In this document: positions 1 to 12,336 of the stretch, in pieces
How positions within the stretch are numbered: position 1 is the stretch's first letter
Layout of the letters: every line of letters starts with the position of its first letter
Source of the DNA: Phylloscopus collybita
Taxonomy: Eukaryota > Chordata > Aves > Passeriformes > Phylloscopidae
Direction: 5' to 3'
DNA: 64,000 bases
Assembly: GCA_027886175.1 (NCBI GenBank)
Contig: JAJNNQ010000009.1
Span: 12,688,001-12,752,000 of the forward strand
Program-made: the position numbers and the translations under genes
The notes under the pieces: model-generated
What the model saw: the letters and a program-made list of their open reading frames with translations, nothing else
Told to the model about the DNA's origin: nothing
Databases searched by the model: none

Positions 1-3000
1 AAGTCTCAAAAATCTACTTAGGATAGTGAGGATAATTTGTCCCTTAGATAGTTAAAAAGAGTTAATAATATTATACAGGACAGAGATGTTTTCAAGTCAG
101 CTCCTTGTCTTCAGAAGGAAGCTATAGAACTCTATGGAAGACATATTTCATGTTAAAATCCAGGAGATAATTGATTCGTAAAATTAGTGACTCAGATAAG
201 CAGCTGAGCAGAAAACAATTTAGTACTAGATGAAAAAAAATCTTGCACAAAGTCAATTACAAATCCAACTTTTTTCTGGAACTGAAACTAGTAGCCCTGG
301 CAGGCGTTTCCATTCCCATGTGACCTGGGGCCAGGGCTCTACTGCACTGTCTGCACCACTGCCCCCAGCCTGGGGACAACCTTATCCCACTCCTTAGCAG
401 GATACAGCTCTCTCATTCTAATTACCTGGCACAAGAGTACTCCCAGCATTACATTTTCTTCTAGATTACATTTTTGGGCATAACACCTAAATCCCATTTA
501 GAAGCAGTTAGAGGCATATCTACACTTACGTGAACATGTCAGTGCCATCTAATTGAGTTAATTAACTGAAGCACTGTGTCACTCTGATGTGGCTGTGTTG
601 CTTCTGGGTCCAGAGCTCACAAGCTTGCAGTCATTTATGATCCCTGCATCCCACTCCACTATGAAGTTGGGTAGACTCTATCATTATTCTGAGCCAAAGA
701 TTGTTTCTGCATCTTAGTTAGTTTTTCTACTATTTATTTACCTCATTAAGGTTCAAATCTTCATGAACATACATCCTCATTATTGTTCTGTCCTTGTAGA
801 AATCCTTCAACATCTCCCTGCTTATAGATTGATTGTATAAAGGACTCCTGAGTGTTGAATAACTGATCAGCTGGTTTCTGAGCTTACTCTGGAGTGAGTA
901 ACTAATAGCAGAGCCACCGTTGCACATAACTAATGGGAGTTAGAGCCTTCCTCTGGGTCTCATCTGCACTCCCATATAGTTTACCCTTGTTGCCATCAGT
1001 GTGTTTGAAATGGGATTTTATTGCAGTGACTTCAATGCTGTCAAACTCACCACTAACATCGCCACTGCCACAACCTTTGAATAACTAGCTCTGAGAAATG
1101 CAGATGGGACCATTCACTAAATAGTCTCTTATTTTCTCTGAGTATTTGTTATTCATAGGTATTGTCTGAATAATCTGGATGAATAACATTTGAGCCATAG
1201 ACCGCTCACAAGCCATCCACTCACACTATCAAAGTTCATTACTCCTGTTATGTGACTTGGCTGCCTAAGTTTCTGCCCTTTGATTTTTAAATAGAAGAAT
1301 AACATGGAAATATGACTATGAATTTTTGCAGCAAGCATAATTTTTACTAAAATACATTATTTCAAAACATGTGTGTTTCACATACCTGAGAAGACCTGTG
1401 GTATCCTCTGAAAGGTCTTACACTGTGCTTGGCCTTCCCAGAGACCTTACATTGACAATCCCACCAGGTTTACCACTCAGTGGTGGTTTTTCACTTCCTT
1501 TGGATCTGAAGATATTTCTTGATGTGAGGCAGCTAAGAAATTGTTACAGATATATATTAGCAGCATGCATACAGCTCTCTCTGCAAATAAAGAAAAACTT
1601 TTGTGCTCTCAAGCTCCTCTGCTTTTTTCTTCTCACTCCATTAATCTAATAAAATATGTTGTCTCTCCTTAGAAACCCTATTCGCTTTCTGAGGGAACAG
1701 AAGGAAGCCAGGGTATTTGCATATTGAACAGAATAGAAATTGTTGCATGATGCTCCCCAAAGAGCAGATGAAAATAGGAGCATTTATTTGCAGCTGCCAG
1801 TGGAACAGAGAGATATGAAACTTTGTTAGTACTTTGCCAGAAACTGGAAATCAGTGGGGAGCAAGAGCCCTGAGGGCTCTTCCTGACACATGGAGCAGAT
1901 GAATGGAGGAGGCAGTACAATTACAGAAGCCATGAAATGTTTGGAAATGCCAAGAAGTAGCAGGCATTACAGGTCAATGCTCTGGACTACCAAATACCCT
2001 GGAGAAAGGGAAATGACAAATTCTTGGAGTAGAGATGAGCTGCAAGAATGCTGTGGGGTTCTAGGGTTTTTCCAATTCGATGTGTTTCCAGTGAAGTAGA
2101 ATCAGAGTACCCAACAAGATGTAACCAAAATTGTCAGCAGGATAATTATCCCAATTAAAAATCTGCATCAGGTTCTGAATTTGAAGGGGATAAAGAGGAA
2201 AGGGATCTGGTTCCAGCCACCCCAAGCAAGAAGAAAACCAAGTGTGTGAAAAAGTGGCTCAGAAATGCAGCCTTGGCAGTTAGAATTGATTTGGTACAGA
2301 AAGTGTATTTTCCCTGTGATGTGGTAAGAAGCAGGGGAGTAAGGAGAACAGAAATTTGATAAAAAGTGGATGCTTTAAGAAATATGAATATGCTATGGCA
2401 AGCCAGGGACCATAATTTGTTAGTTGTGTAGAGCAGTACTTGCCCAAAGGAGGGGATGTGAAGGTGCCCAGTGCTGTGGCATTGGCAGGCTCTGGCTCTG
2501 CACTGCTGGCCGAGTTGCTTCTGGCACACACACTTCTTCAGCCAACACTACAGACAGAGGCTGCTCCTCAGTTTCCATGCAATCCTCCCAGCATTAACCT
2601 TCACTGCTGCAGGAGCAGTGTCTCTGTGTCAACTGAAAAAATAATCATTAAAACTAATGAATTTTGGGTTATGTGACCAACTGTCCATGTTTTTGCCATA
2701 ATCATATGCAGTATGGGAGGTTTTAAAGAAACTTCCCCATCTTGTTTTTGAGACATGGGAATCTATTCTTTGTAAAAAGGTTTGTCTTACTGCATGGGAA
2801 ACTGACATAAGATTTTATGAGCTGATTTGTACTCCAGACCAAACCAAGGACCTTGTTTCTCTCAGGGTTGTCTCAGCTGAAAAATATGGTATATTTTAGT
2901 TTGTGTCTACTGAAATTTGATGGCAACCTTAGAGATGTCAGTGTAGAGACTGTCTAAACACAGCTTTAATATTAGCTTCATGTTGCTATGTAAATGATCT

Positions 3001-4498
3001 TAAAAGAGAACGGTACATTTACAAGCAAAACCTGAATGGAAAAGATGTGCAGAAAAATGCTCAGTGATGTTGTCACGACAACAATGAAAGTCAATAGATT
3101 ACCACTTAAAAGCATCTGTAATTTGAAGCTTTTCCTGGGAAAAATGGAAGCTGCCTACTTTGACATGTGATGAGTTTATAAGAGTGAAGTGTGTTCCCTT
3201 TCTGGGAGAGACTACCATATTTTTTTAAAAAATTATGTTGATAAAATTGAAAACTAAAAGTGGCTAGCAATGCATTGCATCACAACTAAAGGAGTCACAT
3301 CCCTAGCAATTAGACTGAAATAGATTCTAAATGTTCTAGAAATGCAAATTCCCATATAAACCTGATAGTTTTCATGGAGAACTACCACTGAATACATTAT
3401 AAACAAGTAAAAACATTATTCTGGAACTAAGTGGTTCAGAATTCTTCAAGATAGGTTTATAAAAAAGTGTAGAGGTTTCAATCAGCCAGAAATATTCAAG
3501 TTACTTAGCAATGTGATATCAGATAAACATGGAAAGCAGAAAGCGATTTTAGCCAGAACTCACTTGCAATGAAGATTGTGCAGGAGACAGACCTTGCCTC
3601 TCACAAAGGATTTTGTACTTTTCAATCTTGACTTGGTTCTGAATCTAAATGAAATATGATAAAATATAGAAAGGAAAACACACAAAAAAATCATATCAGT
3701 TTTATAAAAACATTTCCATTTCCTTTTATCCGTTTTATTTTTCCCCTTAGCTTCATGAATAATCTCTCTCCCCCATCCTTGGCTATGTCTGTCTTAAACC
3801 CTGACTATTTATTTTCTCTTTCTAATCTCTTTATTTAACTACTAACTCACCAATTCAGTAATTCTCTTGCTTCACTGGGACCATTTTTGTCAAAGCTCTT
3901 ACAGACTTTTATATGCCTTGTTCCATCACCAGCTCTCCATTCTCATTCTCCAAATTCTGCCAGCCATTTTGAACCTGTCAGCTGCACCTCTATTCTCCAA
4001 AGCTTGTGCTTTCTTCACTTTTCCTGCTTCTAAAACTTCCCTTAGAGCAAAAAAAGATCCTCTGTGGTTAGAGCCATCTTGCCATCTACAACCAGTTTCT
4101 CAGTCTCAGGAACAAATATAATTGCCACATTACATTGACTTGTTACACTTATTGCTCTGATAAAGCCTCTTATGTCCAGCTACACCAACAGCGATGACTT
4201 ATCTTTGTATCCATCGATATTTCATATTGATAGACTCAAGGATAAGCCAGCCTGTGGCACAGTTTTCACAGCAACAAAATGGAGGAGGCCTACCCCAATA
4301 CAGTGCAAATTTCACTTCCTGCTCCCATAGTTTTCCAAAGACAATTTTTTGTTCTAAAGTTGTCAATAAGAATTTTCAGGTTATGGATGAAACAGAAGAT
4401 TATACAAGGATATATGGGGACATCTTGTCAGTTTTGCTTGGAATACTCTGGATACTGTGCTATAGCCAAGAGTTCCAGCACAACACTCTTATAACCTA
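1..4498. other. Non-coding stretch, no gene recognised
   Basis: This is AT-rich unique sequence in which only short frames are open (at most 124 codons). No splice-bounded reading frame, RNA gene or recognisable transposon stands out. The part from about 3700 to 4080 is pyrimidine-rich on the plus strand, with runs of C and T in several short blocks. It could be an antisense relic of an old element, but no family could be assigned. Intron or intergenic DNA is the simplest reading. Confidence 0.6.
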
Positions 4499-4499
4499 A

Positions 4500-4620
4500 A
4501 TTCACAAAATGGAGAAAAAAAGGAATATAAAAAGAAGATACTTATCTACAGTCACACAGCAGCCCTGTAGCAGATTTCTTTACAGCCTGCCAGAGTCCTG
4601 AACTACTGACTCATACACAA
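4500..4620 (-). repeat. Ancient MIR-type SINE fossil
   Basis: Read on the plus strand, the stretch follows the reverse complement of an amniote MIR-type, tRNA-derived SINE. A block like 'aaatggagaaaa' stands for the usual 'gatggggaaactgagg'. Then come 'cagtcacacagcagcc' (usual 'ggtcacacagcaagt') near 4550 and 'agagtcctgaactactgac' (usual 'ggagtcctgactcccag') near 4593. The blocks are in the right order and roughly right spacing, with many substitutions and small indels, so this is a very old, dead copy. No promoter activity is implied. Assignment is by remembered consensus only. Confidence 0.6.
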
Positions 4621-4940
4621 GGAACAGTTTAGTATGCATTGATTAATGTATTGTCCTATCAACTCTATACAAAGCTAAGGAGAATAAGAAAAATAATTTT
4701 AAGCTTCCATAATCCATTGCTGAAAGCATTCTTGGAAATAAACCCCTTGTTTTAGCATTTGCTTTATGCCATAGCTCCTTCAGGGGCAGATTTGTAAAAA
4801 TGCCCAGGCATCTAATGATGTTGACAGATTTCCAATTACATTTCTAAAAGACAGAATGTGTATAAATTCAATCATGCAGATCTCTGTAGCATTTAGGACC
4901 GACATTAATTTCCTTTGCTGTAGTTTTAATTTTTTTCAGG

Positions 4941-4992
4941 GTTTTTTTGTGTGTGTGTGTGTGGTTTTTTGTTTTGTTTTGTTTTATTTTTT
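4941..4992. repeat. GT and TTTTG simple repeat
   Basis: A run of T leads into about seven GT units (4949-4962). T-rich sequence with TTTTG-like units follows up to about 4990. It is a compound microsatellite, with no sign of function beyond likely length variation. Confidence 0.85.
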
Positions 4993-7335
4993 TACTTTGT
5001 CTATTTATTTTTTGCTCCAAATATTATGTAAAGCTTGAGAGAAAAGTAGTCTTATGACACTGAATTGAGCTTTCAGAGTCTCAGAAAACCTGAGAAGAAT
5101 TAAGTACATTGGGCCCTTCCTTATCAGGAGAAAGACATCTCACTCCACAAAAAGAAGACTGATGATCTGAGGACTGAGATGCATACCCCACTGCTGTGCC
5201 AGGGCTCTAGAGAAATAAGTTCCCTAAATTGGAGATGTAGGTGGTCAAAAATTATGAACAGGCCCTCAGTTCACTTGCTGTAGAGGATTTGTCTGCCATT
5301 TTCTGCCATGGACCACTATGTGGTTCTATGTGATTCTGCTTTCTTAAGCAAAGGCATTTGGCTCTGTCGTGTCAAAGCTCAGTACTGTGCTGTGTTACCT
5401 AGTGGTCCAGATTTTTAGTCCTAATTGCAAGAATGGTCCAAAGGAAGTATTTTGGCTCTCCAGAGAACGCAGTGCCTTCAAACAAAGGTGCCTCTGTTTT
5501 ACGTGGTGCTGGTGTTAGCTTCCCCAGGGACTCAGCAAGCAGGAACAAGTGCAGCTGCCTAGCATGTCAATGGTATTGTAAGGTTTATGCATTATATGAG
5601 ATGCTGGGAAAAGGTATATTCTTTGAAACCTTCAGATGAGAGCTTCTCCAGGAATGCAGGGAATGGTGATGAGTATACCTGTCCCCATCAGACCCACCGC
5701 TTTCCTCCTGCTGGTTTGGTGGTGAGTGCCTCAAGGAGGAAGGGCTGTGCTGTGTCCCTTTGCACAGCTGGCTGAAGGCAGCAGGAGAAAACAGCTTGTA
5801 ATGGGGCTGTGTTGACAGTGAACAATCTAAATGAACTGATCATCTCTTGCCTGTGCAGGGAGGAAAAGGGAAAGTAATTAACTCCAAGCCCAAACCCATG
5901 CTGTTGTTTTCATGGTGGCAGCATTGGCAATGTATCTGTGCTGCTCATTTAGAACAAGAAGCAGCAGTCTCCTTCCATGTCCTGACTGGGCACTTAAGCA
6001 GTGAGGATTGGATTAAACAGTGTCATACAAGCACTGCTGCTCACAGCATCAGATGGCTTTGATGTAAATGATACAGGAAGCCATTGCTCTCCATAGTGAG
6101 CTGATATGCAGGAAAAGTGAGATCTGTAGAGATGGGATTCAATTGTGGGAACTTTGTGGGTGTTAAATGAACCTGATTTGGAGGACTGCCAAGGGAGGAG
6201 ATGCAGGAAAATCTGATGAGAGATACCAGGCATGAGAGTAAATTGTGTTTCGAAGGTTGGTGAAAAAGCTAAAATTAAACCATTATCAAAGAAAAGCCTT
6301 GGACAGTTTGTTTTAAAACAGAGTTAATGGCTGGAGCCTACAGAAAACCTAATTAAAAGAGAAAAGGAAACAAATGGGGTTTAGGACTGATTAGTGCATT
6401 CAGAAACAGCTTTATATGTGGATTTTCTCCTGTTCCCTGCTGTATTTCTGTGACTAAAAGAGCCATTATGGTGAGGCTCATTAAAAGGGGTTTGTAGCTA
6501 TGTAAGAGCAAGGTGTTTTGCATAGGGCTGCAACATGAAGCCCCATTGTTAATTTTTGTCATGAAAAAGGTAGAAAACAGACTTTTATCTCAGAGGCGAT
6601 TCTAAAGAAAAGGTACCTTAGAGATCCTTAGAGCTTTGCATCCCAGGACTGTGGCAAGATCAGAGCTGCCAAAAAACTGGAGCAAACTGTAAGCACTACA
6701 ACTGCCTTGAGATGGAACACTACAACTGCCTTTTCGTAAGCTGTGTGATGATGGGTGGGAGTTATACCACCTAGGTTTACCTGTTCATACTCCAGGTGTT
6801 TATAACTTAACACATCATCATGACCTAATTTTATATCTGAATAAGAGAGATTGGCATTTTAAGTTGTGATTTAGCTGGCCTAGTTAGATACCTACCTTAT
6901 GATGATATGAATCACACCCTGAATGTGCTTGTCTCCACTGACTTGTTGAAGGAATGTAGAGAAATAGTGTGGTGTAACTACATTTACATTCGATCAGATT
7001 TAACACATTGCTGTGAATCACCTGGAAGGGAGCTTTACTATGCATTTGAGGTAGTTTTGCCTCTGACTTCCTCTGAAATACAAGTCCTAGAGAGAAGCAA
7101 GGATTGCTTTTCCTTTCTGCTGTGCTTTTCACTTTCTGTGCTCAGTGGGGGATGAAGCAGTTTCCAGCAAAAGGTTAGCCAAAATTTGAGACTTCTTATG
7201 AGTTCCTCAGCTGCCTAGAAATATCTGTTGTCTGCTAAAACATGCCTGTCTTCCAGTCCTAGCCCTGCATGTCTTATCCTACAACTTAGGAGTTGATGAA
7301 TTCAGCCTCATACAACTGGCATCCAGGTTAACTCG
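4993..7335. other. Non-coding stretch with a small tandem duplication
   Basis: No gene is recognised. Frames are short and scattered over both strands. One local duplication is visible: the 15-mer 'cactacaactgcctt' occurs at 6694-6708 and again at 6718-6732, a 24-bp period. The rest is unique AT-rich sequence of intron or intergenic character. Confidence 0.6.
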
Positions 7336-7339
7336 TGGA

Positions 7340-7659
7340 TGGACAACCAATGCTGTGGATACCTCATCTTCAGCTCTCTCCTGTCATTTTGGTTAGGGTT
7401 GGGTTCAGAGAGCCACTGAGCCTACATCTGCTGGAACATTGGGCCTGGAAAAGGCATGACACTGCACCAGCATTGGTCCCTCCACATCATTCCAATGTGG
7501 GCCAACAGTGGTGCTGGGGACCTCAGCCTCAGCCTCCAACTGTTATTAGGACTAGAGTTTAGGTTCAGAGAGCCACAAAGGCTGCAGCTCCAGGACCACT
7601 GGGGATCCAAAAGGCGTGAGATAGAGATTTCTACAGGTTGTTGGCAACCTCACCTTTCT
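7340..7659. repeat. Diverged tandem duplication, two units of about 160 bp
   Basis: Two adjacent units align end to end at a period of about 160 bp. The anchor 'ggttcagagagccac' occurs at 7402 and again at 7562. Flanking blocks also align: 'acaaccaatgctgtgg' near 7343 with 'ccaacagtggtgctgg' near 7502, and 'ggaaaaggcatgaga'-like with 'ccaaaaggcgtgaga' near 7450 and 7608. The units differ at many positions, so the duplication is old. The period is not a multiple of three and the open frames over it shift between units, which argues against coding. The unit is GC-richer than the surroundings. Its family is unknown to me. Confidence 0.8.
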
Positions 7660-10600
7660 GTTGCTGCCCCCGGGAGGCAGCACCTAGCAGCAGGAACTGG
7701 TGTCTGGGCACAAATTCCTGCAGGGGTCCTTGTCCAGAATGGCTGAGGTAATTGGCTCCCGTGGCAGAGGAGCTGGCTGGGGCTGCATGGTTGTGTGCTT
7801 CTTGTGGCTGCCCTACTGCTTGCCCTGGCTCTGCCCTGCCTTAGAGAAGCCTTGACATCTACTGCAGTGTTTAGCAGCTCCTCTCCAGTAAGTCTGAGAC
7901 CTGCTGACCCCTTTTTCCCCTGTCTGGGCTCCAGCTGTGTGGTGTAGTGGATGTCTAGGGGGAAGCATAAGCACAGGTTGAGTGTGTTGGTGATGCATCC
8001 CCATGGTCATCTCCCAGCCTCAGGACACCTCTGGCTCAGGAACTTGAGGGATGAGAAAAAGCGTGGGCATAGCTGGGAACCCCTGATAGATTTTTCTCCT
8101 GTTAATTTGTCTGATGTCATCCATGTAGAATTAAAACCTCTAAAGGTGCCAGTGATCCCCAGAGACTGCTCAAGCTATTGCTCTTCAAACCCTTACCTGT
8201 TCCTTTCTGTCTCCTTTTTATCTTTGGTGTAAGAGGGGACAAAGAAGAGCTGCTTTGTAGCACATTTAGTACCATACTCAGCAGAGACACTTTTTTGCAT
8301 GGACTTTCTGTAGCCTGGGAGGTTGATTGTTGGTATTTACAGTCCTAAAGTGTTCATCCTGGTCGCCATTCTTTTAAAACCTATTGTGCATTTTCTATAA
8401 CAATGAGCTGGTTGTTCTTTGTGAAAGCTCTGTCAAATATATGGTGCATATATCTGGCTGGCTGTCACAGGTAATCTGCTCTTTTTGCTAATGGCTACAG
8501 TTCTCTGAAATTGTTTTTCACCTCTAGACTCTCTGAATAGAAGTGTTGTTTGCCGTGTGCTCATTTCCCATTTTATTACTGGTGTAATGGTTCCTTTGCA
8601 AAGATTAACTAAGTCACAGGGCCTCTTAATATAAACAACCTTAGAGCAGAAGAAAGAGAAATTGATATAGTTTATCCTACATCTAAAAAATACTTCAGAT
8701 GTTTACTTAGTAAGTGGTGGCATGAATAACTTAAAAATACCAACTGTGCAATGTCAAAGGAGCATCAGAAAAGTTACAGTGAAAAAACTCCAGATCTCAC
8801 CAGAAATCATTCTTATCATATAAACATTGCACCTTTTTCTTATATTTATGCAGAATTAAATTTGCTACTTGCAGATAAAAATTCCTGTCACAGACTTTCC
8901 TGGTTCATACACTATTAGAGTCAAGTATGCCTGGCCGCATAAAATTTAAATAAAAGGATCATTTGTTTCTAAGGAATCACAGGACACCCTGATGCTTATA
9001 AGCTGTCCTGATGGGTGACAAAATAGCAGAAGAAAGATCAGTAAAGTACAAATCAATTAGAGTAGTTTTGCCTGAGATGGCTCTCTCTGCAGCTGAACAT
9101 GGCATTCATAGACTGTGCTTCATGCAGCTGGTCTGAGTCCAAAATTATAGTTATGGTCCTTGATATTTGCAAGAGCAAATGGGTCCCCATGAACTTTGTG
9201 TCACACTCTGCTGTGTGGTGTTGATTGCAGTTACCAGAGATGAGGATTTCCAGAAAGCCTCAGGTCTTCATTAAAAAGTGCCTGCAAGAGAAATGAATGT
9301 CTTATTACACAGAGCTCTGTTGTTCTGCCAAACCTGACCTTCCCATGCCCCCCATGAGTGCCCATCCCTAGGTGGGGAGGGCTACCCCATCACTGCAAAA
9401 AATCTCTCAGTAGTTTGTGTTGGCCCCAGTCCCTCTTGAGTGATGTAGAAATAAGGTAATGAAGAAGTTCCTGGCTAAAAATATTGTGCAGCTCTGCAGT
9501 GTCATGGGTGTACAGCTGCCCTCATGGTTAGCAAGCCAGGCACCAGGAGGTTCCACTGGAATAAATTTGATCCTTTAGAAACAACTCTTGTAAGGCAGCT
9601 GCTGAGAAACTGCTGTGATGCTGAAATCTTCAAACATGGGATACTAAAACAAGAACAGACAAAAGCCCTAAATCTTAACACTTATTGTTACTCCATGTGG
9701 CAAACTACTTTTACACACACACACATGCACACAGAGAGAATATGCATCTGAGCTAGCATGGTTACACTGCTATATTTAGTTTGCATATATTTCACAGTGT
9801 TGCACAGTCTTTCTGTAAAAGCTAATAAAACCGAGGAATTGCTGAAGAATGCATTGAGAGCCTAATTATCTCACTAGTAGGCTTCAAAAATTGCAGTTTT
9901 TTGAAGAGACTGGGACCTCTGACATATCAGGATTAAAAGAGGATACACATTTTTCCAAATTTCAGTGATGATTGTGTTGCTGGACCTGAACTGAACAGAT
10001 CTGTTATAGAGAAAAAATCAGGAAAAAAGTCCATATTCACAAAAGGATCCCTACTTACTTTAAAGGCTGGTGAAGACTGGATGAGAAGCTGAAAGTAGTA
10101 CCTGTGTGTAATATCAGTTGACATTTTTATACCTAGGAACTCCATCTGCTGTCAGAGGAACCAGGTATTTTGTTCTCAGAGTCTCTACAAGCTGTATTGC
10201 ATTTGTTTGCCTGTCTCATCTGTTAAGTAATACGATGATACAACTTATTCATGTTTTTATTACATACCAGTGTTTCCATCTACTGTGCCTTCTAGCCTAA
10301 ACCTCTGCCTCAGTACACAGAGGGAATGAAGCTCCTCTAGACAGCAATAATAGAAAACTTTCTCATCTCTGTTCTTTGTAGTGGCTTCTACTTTGTTTAC
10401 CATACATTTTTCAAACTGTCTCCTACAAACAGAATCATTAATTTTTCATGGTTTTTTAGTGGAGCTTATTAGTAAAGACTTTCAGCTTTTCATGAACTTT
10501 CCTTTATTTTGACAATGCTTTTGAAAGATAAGTACTGTCAGATGCATTTTGCAGTTATCAAGTAAAGGTGTGGAGCAAATAAAACAAAAAAGAGAATAAT

Positions 10601-11365
10601 TTGGTGTGGGTTTTTTTAAAGTATGTAACATGCCATGGTATTTTACGTGTTTGGAGTTCTTCTAACGACCACTGCAGCTGTGAATCTTCAGTTTCTCACC
10701 TTCCTGCCAAATTTCAAGTGTCTCTTCTAAGGACAAGAGCTCATTAAAGAAGAGCTCACCAGCATTTCTAACACAGAAAAAAACCTAGCCTCACTCAGAG
10801 AAAGACTGTGAATGGTTAGAGACAGAATGCTCCACAAAACTTCAGTCTGAGGCATGGGACTTATAAAATTTCAATCTGTATTACTAGTATTGGACAATTC
10901 ACATGCAAACAATAACATTTTACTGCAGTGTTTAGCACCATAGTAACAGCTGATGCTTTCAGACAAAGAGCACTCTGAAAAAAGTGCCGTGCCTGATAAC
11001 CTAAGGGTCGTGTAGGCTTCCATTTCAGTCCTGAAAAAAAGGTTTGTGCTGGAAGTGCTTCTCTGTTCCTTACAAATAAAAAAAATACTGCCTCTCCAGC
11101 CTCTCAAACAAGATGGACTTTTTAAATAGGAATATTCCATTTTAGACCAGGTCTGGAAATCTGGAAATTCCTTTAAATATTATAAAATTTGCTTCCTGAA
11201 ATTTGTGTATTTCAGTGAGAAAAATGTGGGTCTAAATTCCTCTAAAATTTTCCTTCCGGCCTGGACAAAATTAAGTATTTATATTGGGAGTTTTACATAT
11301 ATTCTTATATCTTTGCTTTTTCTGTGCAATATTTTCCCAACATGTCCTTTTGTTTTGAGCTGAAG
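7660..11365. other. Non-coding stretch, GC-richer at its start
   Basis: From 7660 to about 8080 the sequence is richer in G and C, with runs such as 'gctggctggggctgc', but there is no CpG island and no convincing exon. The remainder is AT-rich. A short AC run lies at 9713-9725. Around 9800-9890 there is a block with TAATTA-type motifs that looks like conserved non-coding DNA, though conservation cannot be seen from one sequence. No gene is recognised. Confidence 0.55.
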
Positions 11366-11512
11366 AATGGTCCTGCAGTTAAGACATTCAACTGGGATTT
11401 AGAGCACCTGAATTCATTTCCCATGCCTGCTTGGAAAATGCTCCACATGGTGGCTTTGCTCTGTCTCTGGTGCATTTTCCTATCTGTCAGATGGCTACCA
11501 CAGTGTAAAGCC
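11366..11512 (+). repeat. Ancient MIR-type SINE fossil
   Basis: The plus strand follows an amniote MIR-type SINE from its tRNA-like head into its core. Near 11366 'gaatggtcctgcagttaag' corresponds to an A-box region such as 'ggtctagtggttaag'. Near 11404 'gcacctgaattcatttccc' corresponds to the B box ('acctgggttcaattccc'). Near 11476 'ttttcctatctgtcagatgg' corresponds to the core ('tttccccatctgtaaaatgg'). Order and spacing match. The B box is heavily mutated, so it is certainly inactive. A 104-codon minus-strand frame over it is incidental. Confidence 0.7.
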
Positions 11513-12070
11513 TGCAGCCTACCACCTGGCAAGTTCCTAACCAGCTGACATGGCTTTACTCTTGCCCTGTCACCTGTCACCTGTTTGTGGGGTAACTCAA
11601 CCTGCTGCTTCCACACCATCTCGGATGTGATGGGCTCAATGGACGTGTGCCTGGCAGGTGGCTTCCTTGTGCATCACAGCTGCAATAGATCTCAAATGCA
11701 TCAGATTTCTTCCTCATGCAGAGAGCAAAAATGCACATACACTGTCTCTCTTACACATCCCAGGCCCACTGGAGATAAGAACAAGTTCCATATGTGTAGT
11801 CTCTAGTCATTTTTGGAGGTGTCTGGATCTGGTTTTGTGCTGGGTCTGAAGACAGCAAAACTCCTGATCCCAATATGGTACTCTTTGCTTCTAAAATAAA
11901 TCAAATTAACAGAAAAATCAGGTTTCATTTTCAGGTTTAAGTGTGCTCATGTTCTTAGAGATGAATTATTTGAAGAGGCAATAAGACTGTCTATGTGTCT
12001 ACAAATACCTGCACAAGATGCACTCTAGTTACTGGGTTGAAGGAAGTAATGGAGTTTTGCTGACATTAAT
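11513..12070. other. Non-coding stretch
   Basis: Unique sequence lies between the MIR-type fossil and the CR1 tail. Two overlapping short plus-strand frames (11585-11849) have no recognisable product, and neither is bounded by good splice signals. Nothing else stands out. Confidence 0.55.
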
Positions 12071-12071
12071 T

Positions 12072-12336
12072 GCAGAATCAGAGAATGGCTGGGGTTGGAA
12101 GGGGCCTCCAGAGATCATCTGGTCCAACCCCCTGCTAAAGCAGGTTCCCCTAGAGGAGGTTGCACATGATCATGTCCAGGTTGCTTTTGAGCACCTCCAG
12201 AGAAGGAGACTTCACTACCTTTCAGGGCAACTTGCTTCAGCGTTCAGTCACCGTCACAGAAAATAAGTTCTCCATCATATTCAGATTTGTGCCACTTTGC
12301 CCTTGTTCTGTCACTGGGCATCACTGAAAAGTGATG
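12072..12336 (-). mobile_element. CR1 LINE 3' fragment
   Basis: The plus strand reads as the reverse complement of the avian CR1 3' end. 'cagaatcagagaatggctgg' marks the terminal octamer region. It is followed by 'ggttggaaggggcctc', 'gatcatctggtccaacccc', 'gcacctccagagaaggagac' and 'cactgggcatcactgaaaa'. The copy is 5'-truncated, as CR1 copies usually are, and lacks about 15-20 bp near 12285 relative to the consensus I remember. No target-site duplication was found. It holds no intact reading frame. Confidence 0.93.
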
